From Lactococcus sp. dk101 (lineage in GTDB: Bacteria; Bacillota; Bacilli; Lactobacillales; Streptococcaceae), in contig NZ_WITI01000014.1 of the NCBI RefSeq assembly GCF_009601055.1, forward strand, positions 1 through 54,220: a stretch of DNA of 54,220 nt. Direction: 5' to 3'. The notes below the pieces were generated by a model. It worked only from the letters and a program-made list of their open reading frames with translations, did not search any database and was not told where the DNA came from. Shown one piece after another: positions 1 to 6,435 of the stretch. Every line of letters starts with the position of its first letter. Position 1 is the stretch's first letter. The translations under genes were made by a program, and so were the position numbers.

Positions 1-33
1 TTTTACGTTGACTTGTATTTTATTTTTTTCCAT
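1..33 (-). CDS. Partial phage gene, N-terminal 11 codons only
   Basis: An ATG on the minus strand at 33-31 is preceded by AGGAAA at suitable spacing and is followed by 11 open codons (MEKNKIQVNVK) to the window edge. It is divergent from the gene at 130 and shares its upstream region with the gene at 1137-892 through a duplicated intergenic cassette, which supports a real start. Function cannot be judged from 11 residues. Confidence 0.45.
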   Translation of the reverse strand, partial: MEKNKIQVNVK

Positions 34-124
34 TTTTGTTTCCTATTCTTAATGTTTTTTAATGTCTCTCTCATGCTATAATGTCTGTAGGCTATTGGTA
101 GTAGCCTAGATTATAGAAAGGAGG
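31..124. promoter_or_regulatory. Divergent promoter cassette, copy 1
   Basis: On plus there is an extended -10 (TGCTATAAT, 74-82). From the predicted start site follows a 7-bp hairpin/dyad, TAGGCTA (88-94) and TAGCCTA (102-108), then the Shine-Dalgarno AAAGGAGG (117-124). The left part holds the start codon and SD of a minus-strand gene. Nearly the same sequence recurs at 1135-1228. The dyad could be an operator at +1 or a 5' mRNA hairpin. Confidence 0.7.
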
Positions 125-129
125 TGTCT

Positions 130-540
130 ATGAGATTTGACATGACTTTTACAGTCACAGTTGTAATTGCTTTATCTGCTTTATTTTCACCGATATTAAC
201 TGCAATTATAAATAACCAACATCTAAGAAAGATGAAAAAATTAGATATGCAGGAAAACAACCAGAATAGTTATTATCTTCATAAACGTGAACTGCTTGAA
301 ACTTTTCTTGTTTGCATTAGTAATTCAACTTTCGATAGTGATATTGACAGCACTGCTAAATTGAATGCTAGTTACTATAAAATCATCCCCTATATCCCCA
401 ATGAAGAAATTGAAAAATTTAATCAAATTATCAATTCCATTAACAAAAATGAGAATAAGGAATCTTGGTGGGAATATATTACCCAAAATATATTACCTGT
501 TATCCGAGAACTCCTATCAGAGTCACCAGAAGGCAAATAA
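130..540 (+). CDS. Small membrane-anchored phage protein, possible moron
   Basis: A 136-aa protein. I chose the ATG at 130 because AAAGGAGG ends at 124; a GTG two codons upstream overlaps that SD. Residues about 4-27 are a hydrophobic segment (VTVVIALSALFSPILTAII), followed by a charged, probably helical soluble domain. It runs against the early genes and has its own promoter with a hairpin/operator, the arrangement of a lysogenically expressed accessory gene. I do not recognise the family; superinfection exclusion or envelope modification would fit the architecture but is only inference. Confidence 0.75.
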   Translation: MRFDMTFTVTVVIALSALFSPILTAIINNQHLRKMKKLDMQENNQNSYYLHKRELLETFLVCISNSTFDSDIDSTAKLNASYYKIIPYIPNEEIEKFNQIINSINKNENKESWWEYITQNILPVIRELLSESPEGK

Positions 541-649
541 ACAGTGCATAGATAGAATAGATTAGGACTAATTCTTCATCTATTTTTTTCATAACAAAGC
601 AACATATCACTGCTGCTAACCAAACTAATACAACTGATGCTGTTTTCAT
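500..649 (-). CDS. Tiny hydrophobic phage protein (49 aa)
   Basis: An ORF of 49 codons starts at an ATG (649-647) with the SD-like AAGGGGAG just upstream. The product is mostly two hydrophobic stretches (TASVVLVWLAAVICCFV and LVLIYSIYALFICLLVTLIG) separated by MKKIDEE, so it looks like a two-pass membrane peptide. Its 3' part overlaps the convergent gene ending at 540. It lies just downstream of the 660-881 gene on the same strand. Function is unknown and reality is moderately supported by SD and composition only. Confidence 0.45.
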   Translation of the reverse strand: MKTASVVLVWLAAVICCFVMKKIDEELVLIYSIYALFICLLVTLIGVLG

Positions 650-659
650 TTCTCTCCCC

Positions 660-881
660 TTAAAATAAGCCAAATTGATACTCTCGTATCGTTCTATATA
701 GCTCAGTTATGGCCATAGTCATTTCTGGGCTATTTCTATTTCGTTTAATATTTTTAGTTTCTCCTTCAATCAGATCAAAGAAATAATTAACAGTAGTTTG
801 ATCAACATCTAAACCTTTACGGATGTTGTCATTTCTTCTTTTCTTTTGTCGTTCTCTCGAATACTTCGGCACGTAATTCAT
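660..881 (-). CDS. Hypothetical phage early protein (73 aa)
   Basis: Starts at ATG 881 behind AAGGAGAAG. The N-terminus is strongly basic (YSRERQKKRRNDNIRKG) and the rest is mixed helical; there is no membrane segment or recognisable motif. It is in line with the neighbouring leftward early genes, 10 bp after the Tad2-like gene, so probably in the same transcript. A nucleic-acid-binding role is possible from charge but not shown. Confidence 0.65.
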   Translation of the reverse strand: MNYVPKYSRERQKKRRNDNIRKGLDVDQTTVNYFFDLIEGETKNIKRNRNSPEMTMAITELYRTIREYQFGLF

Positions 882-891
882 TTTCTTCTCC

Positions 892-1137
892 TTAATACAG
901 TTTCCAGTCTTCTCTTAGAATGTCTTCGCTCCCTGGATTCCAATACCTTCTAGGTTCGGGATATTTTTCTTCATACCCATTATTTGTTTTGCGAAAGTAC
1001 GGTTTATCTCCCATAAGTACCATGCCAAGCGAAGCTGAGGTAGTTGGAATAATAATAACTCCACTTTCTTTGTAATCATCGTTTGTAATCGCCTTATTTT
1101 CGTCTAAGGCTTTTTTTGTTGCTTCGATAATATTCAT
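892..1137 (-). CDS. Tad2-like (DUF2829) Thoeris anti-defence protein
   Basis: An 81-aa protein with the layout I associate with DUF2829/Tad2: an N-terminal helix with EATKKAL followed by a short basic/charged turn, a central beta segment (SGVIIIPTTSASLGMVLMG), and the C-terminal signature W-N-P-(x2)-E-D-I-L-(x2)-D-W at residues about 66-78. Tad2 proteins are phage sponges that sequester the glycocyclic-ADPR signal made by TIR proteins in Thoeris defence. Early phage location and small size fit. The match is from memory of the family pattern; sequence in the middle is diverged, so binding cannot be assumed. Confidence 0.6.
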   Translation of the reverse strand: MNIIEATKKALDENKAITNDDYKESGVIIIPTTSASLGMVLMGDKPYFRKTNNGYEEKYPEPRRYWNPGSEDILREDWKLY

Positions 1138-1228
1138 TTTCTTGTTTCCTTTTCTAATTTTTTTTAATGTCTCTCTCGTGCTATAATGTCTGTAGGCTAT
1201 TGGTAGTAGCCTAGAATATAGAAAGGAG
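1135..1228. promoter_or_regulatory. Divergent promoter cassette, copy 2
   Basis: This is a near-identical copy of 31-124. The extended -10 TGCTATAAT is at 1179-1187, the hairpin TAGGCTA (1193-1199)/TAGCCTA (1207-1213) keeps the same TTGGTAG loop, and an AAAGGAG SD precedes the plus-strand gene at 1235. The left side includes the SD and start codon of the minus-strand gene at 1137. Few differences over about 90 bp indicate a recent duplication or selection on both directions. Confidence 0.7.
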
Positions 1229-1234
1229 AATCGT

Positions 1235-1486
1235 ATGGATAAAATTATTGTAAATTTTTCTGATGGAACATCTAAAACTTTTCATGAGGGTCAAATTGTT
1301 ATTCCTTGGAAAAAATCAGGAAAAAATGTTTCAACTGCTGAGCCATACACATTATGGGTACATCCTGATTATGAGTTAATTCCTAGCTTTATGGAAATGC
1401 TAGTTAATTGTGACTTTTTCTATGAACTGGAAACCCCTAAAATTTGTTATGCTTCTAATTCCGTTGTGAAAGTGGAAGTCATTTAA
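1235..1486 (+). CDS. Hypothetical phage protein (83 aa), possible moron
   Basis: ATG at 1235 follows AAAGGAG at good spacing and the copy-2 promoter. The product is mildly acidic, beta-rich by eye (IIVNFSDGTSKTFHEGQIVIPW...), with no membrane segment and three cysteines near the C-terminus. The family is not recognised. Its 3' end overlaps by 8 bp the convergent gene at 1479-1676. As with the gene at 130, the private promoter inside an oppositely transcribed early region suggests expression independent of the lytic programme. Confidence 0.7.
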   Translation: MDKIIVNFSDGTSKTFHEGQIVIPWKKSGKNVSTAEPYTLWVHPDYELIPSFMEMLVNCDFFYELETPKICYASNSVVKVEVI

Positions 1487-1676
1487 CAATTAAGTTATTC
1501 AATGCAAGTTCTGTTATTCTTGATTGGATAACTTTTTTTATTTCTACTCCTTGAGGTGTGAGAGCTGAGCATTTGGAATTCATGATAATTGCTTCCTTAT
1601 ATGTTGATGAGTTCGCAAGAATTGTTTCCAATTGTTTATTGATAAGTTGCTCGATTTGATCTGAAAAATCGTTCAT
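1479..1676 (-). CDS. Hypothetical phage protein (65 aa)
   Basis: ATG at 1676 is preceded by AAGGAGATATAAA. The product is soluble and predominantly helical (DQIEQLINKQLETILA...), without recognised motifs. It follows the gene at 1688-2005 by 11 bp and is probably co-transcribed. Function is unknown. Confidence 0.65.
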   Translation of the reverse strand: MNDFSDQIEQLINKQLETILANSSTYKEAIIMNSKCSALTPQGVEIKKVIQSRITELALNNLIVK

Positions 1677-1687
1677 TTTATATCTCC

Positions 1688-2005
1688 TTATTTTTTAACT
1701 TTCACTTGGCCCTGATGTCTATCTAAATAATGAATCGAACGTTCTAAGTAATTATTTAGTTCACGATAGCTTAGTTTATTTTCTTCTGCGAGCTTCAATA
1801 TTGTGTCAAAGAACATTTCACCTGTAACTATACGCACCTTTTTATCTGTTGCCACTGGGTTTACGGATAACTTTAGCTCAGTTCCCAACAGCTCATCTAC
1901 TGAAAGTTTTAGCTCATTGCTTTTAGTAATGATTTTTTCTAGCCCTTTAGCCAATACATCTCCGTTTTCCAATTCAACTTTTAATGTTACTTTTCCTTTT
2001 TCCAT
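1688..2005 (-). CDS. Hypothetical phage early protein (105 aa)
   Basis: I place the start at ATG 2005 (MEKGKVTLKVELENG) because AAGGAG lies just upstream; an 8-codon longer reading would overlap the preceding antirepressor. The N-terminal half is beta-like and acidic, the C-terminal half helical with a basic tail (HRQGQVKVKK-like). A fragment of its first codons plus SD is repeated at 2826-2869, evidence of local recombination. Family not recognised; the content and place suggest a phage regulatory or recombination accessory protein. Confidence 0.65.
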   Translation of the reverse strand: MEKGKVTLKVELENGDVLAKGLEKIITKSNELKLSVDELLGTELKLSVNPVATDKKVRIVTGEMFFDTILKLAEENKLSYRELNNYLERSIHYLDRHQGQVKVKK

Positions 2006-2025
2006 CTTCTTCTCCTTAAAACAGC

Positions 2026-2793
2026 TCAAGCTGCATCATTTTTTTCAATAGTTGGTAGAATACCTTCTGACTTAAGCACGTTGTAAATGAATATCCGTCC
2101 TTTTTGAGTCCATTTAGTATTCATAACGACTTTTTCACCACCTTTTTTATAGTTAGGTAGGCTTGTTGTATCACTAAACGTGTATCCGTGGTTTTTATGT
2201 TTGGCATACAATAGCCACTGTCCGCCAACTTTATGTTGAATTTGTAATTCATACAACATTTTGTTTAGTGCCTGTGCTGTCATACCGTAGTCATCAGCAA
2301 TTTGACTAATCGTTACGAGCGACTTAGACTTAAGAATGCGATCATAGTAGTCAGCTTTTGGACGACTTTCAGCGACTTGTTGAGATAACATCGCTGTTTT
2401 TTCTTGCTCTGTTTTAAGCTGTGTGGCAAGTTTAATGATGAAGTCTGGGCTAGTCAATGTCTTTTCGATGACTTCGCTTGTCATGTACGCTCCGTGCTTG
2501 CGGATTGTTTTCAGAATTTCTTTAACTTTCTTCTTGAAAAGTTTTGCTTGTTGCTTTCTTGACTGCATCAAAACTTCATAAAGTCCGTCTTCTGTTAAAA
2601 ACCACATGTTACGATTTTGACCTGATGTAGATACTAACGACATCAGCTTTTCATCATCATCAATATTATTAAGCATGTCACGATTATTTTTAATCTCAAT
2701 CATCTCTGCGATATCTTTCGCCAAAAATAACGGATTTTCTGCTGTACCATAAATTTTTGCTTTAAATCCTTCAACGTTTTGTAATTCGTTCAT
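2026..2793 (-). CDS. Phage antirepressor, Bro-N plus KilA-C (ANT) domains
   Basis: A 255-aa protein. Residues about 5-105 match the Bro-N type: FLAKDIAEMIEIKN..., DDDEKLMSLVSTSGQ, FLTEDGLYEVLMQSRK and KKKVKEILKTIRKHGAY. A short coiled region follows, then an ANT/KilA-C-like wing-helix region (ITISQIADDYGMTAQALNKMLYELQIQ, then a GGQWLLYAKHKNHGYT segment). Such proteins inactivate phage repressors or act in early regulation. It lies downstream of a second Bro-N antirepressor with a different C-terminus. The start has AGGAACAAGAAAATG upstream. Confidence 0.85.
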   Translation of the reverse strand: MNELQNVEGFKAKIYGTAENPLFLAKDIAEMIEIKNNRDMLNNIDDDEKLMSLVSTSGQNRNMWFLTEDGLYEVLMQSRKQQAKLFKKKVKEILKTIRKHGAYMTSEVIEKTLTSPDFIIKLATQLKTEQEKTAMLSQQVAESRPKADYYDRILKSKSLVTISQIADDYGMTAQALNKMLYELQIQHKVGGQWLLYAKHKNHGYTFSDTTSLPNYKKGGEKVVMNTKWTQKGRIFIYNVLKSEGILPTIEKNDAA

Positions 2794-2869
2794 TTTCTTG
2801 TTCCTTTCATTTTGTCAATTTCTGCTTTTCCCTTTTTCCATCTTCTTCTCCTTAAAACAGCTCAAGCTG
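2791..2869. repeat. Composite duplicated junction between the two antirepressor genes
   Basis: Bases 2791-2829 are identical over 39 bp to 3557-3595 (upstream region of the other antirepressor gene). Bases 2826-2869 match 1991-2033 with one inserted C; that is the SD, the first codons of the 1688-2005 gene and the tail end of the preceding gene. The intergenic segment is therefore stitched from two neighbouring junctions, which implies that an antirepressor module was gained by recombination between short homologous ends. Confidence 0.75.
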
Positions 2870-3559
2870 ATTGATTTGCGCTTTGACTACTGATGACGGT
2901 TGCCAGGTATCGATGAATTCCAGTGCAGTCATAAAGTCAACATCTTTAATCCGTCCACGATTTGGAACGTTGAACAGTCGCTTGATGTTTGCACCTAGCT
3001 CTTGGAACAACATGCTCTTAGCTTCTTTTTCATAATTGAAGTCATTACAAATTGAGTAAACCTTTTTACGCACATGTGCATCGATTGTGCCTTTGTCTTC
3101 TGTCGTGATCAGCTTGTTTTGCTCAATCTCTATCAAGCGGTCGTTCAAGTCATCGACACGTTGGTTTGTTTCTTCAGTTACTGACAAGGCTAATAAAGCA
3201 AGTTCACGCTGCGTAGTTGGGATTTGTGGTTGTTGTTGGTAGCCACCCGTTTTGCGGATTGTTGGGAGAACTTCAATAGCTAGCCAGTCCGTGAATTTTT
3301 CAGCAACAGCGTTGTTTGCTTTGAAAGCAAGTTTATAAACCATAGGCTCACTGATGAATGAACCTTTTTCAATTTTCCCAACTCGTTGGGAAAGATATTC
3401 ATTTACTCTAGACCACCGAACTACTACGTTGCCACTTTTGGCAACGGTGGTAAATCCAAGTGCTTTTGCAACATCTTCAGCATTGAATAGATTTTCTGTT
3501 CCATCAGTTTGCACTGATAGATTAAATAGTTCGTTTTTGAATGTTTGTACTTGTGTCAT
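2852..3559 (-). CDS. Phage antirepressor, Bro-N plus ORF6C domains
   Basis: A 235-aa protein. The N-terminal 105 residues are Bro-N-like (LFNAEDVAKALGF..., KIEKGSFISEPMVYKLAFKA, AVAEKFTDWLAIEVLPTIRKTGGY). A linker rich in Gln/Pro/Thr follows, then an ORF6C-like C-terminal region with coiled coil (TNQRVDDLNDRLIEIEQ) and the Y-x-I-C-N-D-F stretch. It is common in lactococcal and streptococcal temperate phages directly downstream of Cro/DUF771 genes, as here. Its start overlaps the end of the DUF771 gene by 4 bp, so translation is probably coupled. Confidence 0.88.
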   Translation of the reverse strand: MTQVQTFKNELFNLSVQTDGTENLFNAEDVAKALGFTTVAKSGNVVVRWSRVNEYLSQRVGKIEKGSFISEPMVYKLAFKANNAVAEKFTDWLAIEVLPTIRKTGGYQQQPQIPTTQRELALLALSVTEETNQRVDDLNDRLIEIEQNKLITTEDKGTIDAHVRKKVYSICNDFNYEKEAKSMLFQELGANIKRLFNVPNRGRIKDVDFMTALEFIDTWQPSSVVKAQINQLELF

Positions 3560-3834
3560 TTTCTTGTTCCTTTCATTTTGTCAATTTCTGCTTTTTCCTT
3601 CTTCCATTCTCGTGTGCCTCTATAAGTGAGGTAAGCATCGAATGCATCAATTCGTACAATCCGTCCATTATCTTGAAGCCCATTTTTGAATTTAGGAAAC
3701 CAATCCATTTCTCGTCTTACTGTGCCTGCATGCCCAACACTAATGCTGAATATTTGCGATAGTGTTTTATCGTCTGCAGAAATTTTGGGGATTGTAACTT
3801 CTTTAATCACTGGAATTTCCATTTTCGCCTCCAT
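3556..3834 (-). CDS. DUF771 phage DNA-binding/excisionase-like protein
   Basis: A 92-aa product matching the DUF771 pattern found in the early region of streptococcal and lactococcal phages: a helix-turn-helix-like core with the dipeptide-rich W-F-P-K-F-K-N-G segment, then the recognition-like RIVRIDAFDAYLTYRGTREW and a basic tail. It is likely a small DNA-binding regulator. It is transcribed leftward just after Cro, and overlaps the antirepressor start. Confidence 0.75.
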   Translation of the reverse strand: MEAKMEIPVIKEVTIPKISADDKTLSQIFSISVGHAGTVRREMDWFPKFKNGLQDNGRIVRIDAFDAYLTYRGTREWKKEKAEIDKMKGTRK

Positions 3835-3842
3835 CTTTTAAA

Positions 3843-4079
3843 TTATTTTTTGTGTTCTTTTTCGGGAACGTTTTCTTTAAAAAAAAGCCCCAAATCATCT
3901 TTGCCATACCCAAAAATTGATGCTAGTTTAATTAATTCATTAGCTCCGATAGCAACTAAGCCATTTTCCCTTTTTGCATATGGTGCTCTTGATTTCCACC
4001 CCATCTGTTTTGCAACATCATCTTGAGTTAAATCATTAGCAATTCGTTCAGCTTTAATTCTGCTCAAATTTATCGTCAT
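3843..4079 (-). CDS. Cro-like HTH repressor of the prophage
   Basis: A 78-aa protein starting at ATG 4079 (MTINLSRIKAERIANDL), chosen because GGAAAGG lies 7 bp upstream; an 11-codon longer reading would run through the operator. Residues 5-65 form an XRE/Cro HTH (LTQDDVAKQMGWKSRAPYAKRENG). It is the first gene leftward from the lysis-lysogeny switch and faces CI. Expected role is repression at the shared operators between 4095 and 4210 during lytic growth. Confidence 0.85.
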   Translation of the reverse strand: MTINLSRIKAERIANDLTQDDVAKQMGWKSRAPYAKRENGLVAIGANELIKLASIFGYGKDDLGLFFKENVPEKEHKK

Positions 4080-4094
4080 ATATTTTTCCTTTCC

Positions 4095-4144
4095 GTTCTC
4101 TTTCGGGAACAAACAATAATAACACGTTTGTTCTCGTATGTCAA
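4095..4144 (-). promoter_or_regulatory. Cro promoter (PR) with operators
   Basis: On minus, -35 TTGACA (4139-4144), 17-bp spacer and -10 TATTAT (4116-4121) form a strong promoter for cro. An 8-bp inverted repeat GAACAAAC (4107-4114)/GTTTGTTC (4126-4133) covers the -10 and spacer, and the dyad GTTCTCTTTCGGGAAC (4095-4110) overlaps it. The half-site GGGAAC recurs at 4202-4207 in the CI promoter. These are the probable CI/Cro operators. Confidence 0.8.
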
Positions 4145-4189
4145 CACAAAAGTTAAAAAAATTATCAAAAAAGTTTTTTTATCAACCTA

Positions 4190-4218
4190 TTGTGCTTTTT
4201 TGGGAACGGTGCTATAAT
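4190..4218 (+). promoter_or_regulatory. CI repressor promoter (PL/PRM type)
   Basis: TTGTGC (4190-4195), 17-bp spacer and TATAAT (4213-4218), 28 bp before the CI start. A GGGAAC half-operator (4202-4207) sits in the spacer, which suggests autoregulation. Confidence 0.75.
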
Positions 4219-4246
4219 ATAATTATCAATTAAAGAGGTCAAAAAT

Positions 4247-4753
4247 ATGCGAACAAATGAAGAAATAGTAAAGATTCTAATAAGCGAAAAAGAAAAACAA
4301 GGTCTTTCATTATCTGAAATTGCTAGAAGAGTAGATATGGCTAAGTCTGCACTTTCACGATATTTTAATTTTTCCAGAGAATTCCCTTTGAATAAAGCTG
4401 ATGACTTTGCAAAAGTCTTAAACATATCTACAGAGTATCTTTTGGGGATATCAAAAGAAGATGTTGATAATAGTGTTATTTCCAAGAAAAATCTTAAAAT
4501 CGATAAAATATTCGATAAACTTGATACACCCCGTCAAGAAAAGGTAGTGGATTTTGCTGAAAATCAATTAAAAGAACAAACTGAACAAAATAATAAGGTA
4601 ATTCCAATTGGTAAGAATACTTATACCGATGAAGAACTTATGGACATTATTTCACGTGGTGTTGCAAGTGATGGTACAGAACAGACCGAAGCAGAAAAAG
4701 AATTCTTCTTCAATCTCATTAAGAACCACTTAGAGGGTAAAGATGAGGAATAG
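4247..4753 (+). CDS. CI-like prophage repressor (XRE family)
   Basis: A 168-aa protein with an N-terminal XRE HTH (residues about 5-65; LSLSEIARRVDMAKSALSRYFNFSREFP) and an acidic helical C-terminal part. It lacks the LexA/CI self-cleavage peptidase (no Ser/Lys dyad region), as in lactococcal repressors that are controlled by a separate ImmA-type protease, here encoded 2 bp downstream. It should maintain lysogeny by binding the operators upstream. SD AAAGAGG is at 4233-4239. Confidence 0.88.
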   Translation: MRTNEEIVKILISEKEKQGLSLSEIARRVDMAKSALSRYFNFSREFPLNKADDFAKVLNISTEYLLGISKEDVDNSVISKKNLKIDKIFDKLDTPRQEKVVDFAENQLKEQTEQNNKVIPIGKNTYTDEELMDIISRGVASDGTEQTEAEKEFFFNLIKNHLEGKDEE

Positions 4754-4755
4754 GT

Positions 4756-5175
4756 ATGGATGTATGGAAACTGGCAAGGGAGTTGGGAGCTGATATTGTA
4801 TTTTTTACTCCAGAAGAATTTACTAATAAAGATGGAATGTACTATAAGGAACTAAATCTAATTTGTCTCAACGTTTTATCAAGTGCAAAAAGACAAGAAA
4901 ATGTTGTATATCATGAAATCGGACATCACGCATATGGGCACCAACATTTTGACATTAATTCAAAAATATATAGCTTGAAGCAAGAAGCTGAAGCTAATAG
5001 ATATATGATTAAACAACGTGCAGATGAGTGGTTAAGCGCATATGACTGGGAACCTGAATACATCGATATTGATAGCTTTCTCAGTTTTTTTGAAATAGAT
5101 GATCACTTATATGACTTAGCCGAAGATGTTTTTCACGATATACTAGGATGGGCGTTATTAAGTAAAATGAGTTAA
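4756..5175 (+). CDS. ImmA/IrrE-family metallopeptidase
   Basis: A 139-aa product with the zinc protease motif HEIGHH (residues about 54-59) within VVYHEIGHHAYGH, and the downstream acidic EAEANRY that typically gives the third zinc ligand. In Bacillus ICEBs1 and related phages ImmA cleaves the cognate repressor to induce the element. It follows the CI gene after 2 bp, so they are translationally linked, and the integrase follows 19 bp on. The length is normal for the short phage form. Confidence 0.88.
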   Translation: MDVWKLARELGADIVFFTPEEFTNKDGMYYKELNLICLNVLSSAKRQENVVYHEIGHHAYGHQHFDINSKIYSLKQEAEANRYMIKQRADEWLSAYDWEPEYIDIDSFLSFFEIDDHLYDLAEDVFHDILGWALLSKMS

Positions 5176-5194
5176 AAAATGAAGGGGGTCTGTG

Positions 5195-6307
5195 ATGTGG
5201 GTAGAAACACTTCCAAACGGAAAATTTAAATACACTGAACGTTACAAAGATAAGTTTGATCGCACAAAAAAAGTATCAATTACTTTAGATAAAAACACAG
5301 CTCGCTCTAATAACGAAGCTCAAAAAATATTATTTGAAAAGATAAACCAAAAGAACAGCGCTTCTCTTTCAATAGGCAAGACATTCTGGAATACTAAAGA
5401 CGAATGGCTAACAATTGCTGAATTAACTTTAAAACCAGCATCGATCAGAGCGAAAACAAATGCGCTAAAAAACGTACAGAATTATATTTCCCAAGATACT
5501 CTACTGGAGCAAATAACTCGTCCAACGATACACGACATCTTGTCAGACTTATATTATGAAAAGAATTTATCTTATTCATACATTGGAATAATAAAATCTA
5601 CTATATCAAATATATTTGAGTATGCTATTAACAAAGGCTATATCAATACTAATCCTACTAAAAATATACTACTGCCTAAAAAGAAAATAAGTTTGTCCGA
5701 GAGAGAGAAAAGGAAAAACAAATATTTAGAAGTTGATGAGCTTAAGGAAGTAATTCAACTAGCAAACTCTAAAAATGAAAGATGGGCAAATTTAATAGAA
5801 TTCATGTCGCTCACTGGGCTAAGACAAGGTGAAGCGATGGGATTGCAGACAAAAAACATAAAAAATGATAGAATAGAAATCAGTGGAACTTATGACAGAT
5901 ATGCTCATGAAAAAGTGCTTCCCAAAAATCAATATTCCGAACGAATAGTGTCTCTATCAGACCGAGCTTCAGAAATATTAGTTGAGATAATTTCTCAAAA
6001 TATACAAGAAAAGAGAACTAAGAATTCACCTAACGATTTCATCTTTGTCACAAGGAATGGTACGCCACTTTATGATGCAGCTTTCAATAGATTTTTGCAT
6101 GGCTTGAACTATAAGAAACCATTATCGAGCCACATATTTAGGCATACGCATATCGCCCTCTTAACTGAATTGGGAATCCCACTAAAAGTAATAATGGATA
6201 GAGTGGGACATAACGAGCCTAAAACAACCTTATCGATTTATACCCATGTCACAAAAAAACTTAATGAAAATACCGTTAGTAAATTAAATGGTATCAATTT
6301 GAATTAA
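5195..6307 (+). CDS. int: Prophage tyrosine integrase
   Basis: A 370-aa protein; ATG 5195 was chosen with SD GGGGG at 5184-5188. The N-terminus is an arm-binding AP2-like domain (VETLPNGKFKYTERYKD). The core-binding SAM-like domain spans about 65-165. The catalytic domain carries TGLRQGEAMGL (Arg), a lysine-containing beta turn (VLPKNQYSERIVSL), HIFRHTHI (H-x-x-R) and GHNEPKTTLSIYTHV (His and nucleophilic Tyr). It integrates the prophage at the adjacent boundary. Confidence 0.95.
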   Translation: MWVETLPNGKFKYTERYKDKFDRTKKVSITLDKNTARSNNEAQKILFEKINQKNSASLSIGKTFWNTKDEWLTIAELTLKPASIRAKTNALKNVQNYISQDTLLEQITRPTIHDILSDLYYEKNLSYSYIGIIKSTISNIFEYAINKGYINTNPTKNILLPKKKISLSEREKRKNKYLEVDELKEVIQLANSKNERWANLIEFMSLTGLRQGEAMGLQTKNIKNDRIEISGTYDRYAHEKVLPKNQYSERIVSLSDRASEILVEIISQNIQEKRTKNSPNDFIFVTRNGTPLYDAAFNRFLHGLNYKKPLSSHIFRHTHIALLTELGIPLKVIMDRVGHNEPKTTLSIYTHVTKKLNENTVSKLNGINLN

Positions 6308-6309
6308 AA

Positions 6310-6328
6310 GGGGCAAAAAAGGGGCAAA
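6310..6328 (+). promoter_or_regulatory. Integrase arm-type repeats (GGGGCAAA x2)
   Basis: GGGGCAAA occurs at 6310-6317 and 6321-6328, 11 bp apart, immediately after the integrase stop and before the chromosomal boundary. The place and helical spacing fit arm-type integrase binding sites. The TGTGGCA repeats at the ends of the fbaA island have the same 11-bp spacing. Confidence 0.6.
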
Positions 6329-6435
6329 GATGTTCAAAAATATTGAAATCTGTTTAAATTTTTTAGCTATGAGACATGCCCAAAATACTGCTAAATCAAC
6401 GTTAGCTAACTTTTATAAGAAAGGAAGAAATCCAA

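Noticed and set aside
4165-4485. 106-aa minus ORF over the CI gene
   Set aside because: Antisense to the clear CI HTH gene and its promoter; no SD.
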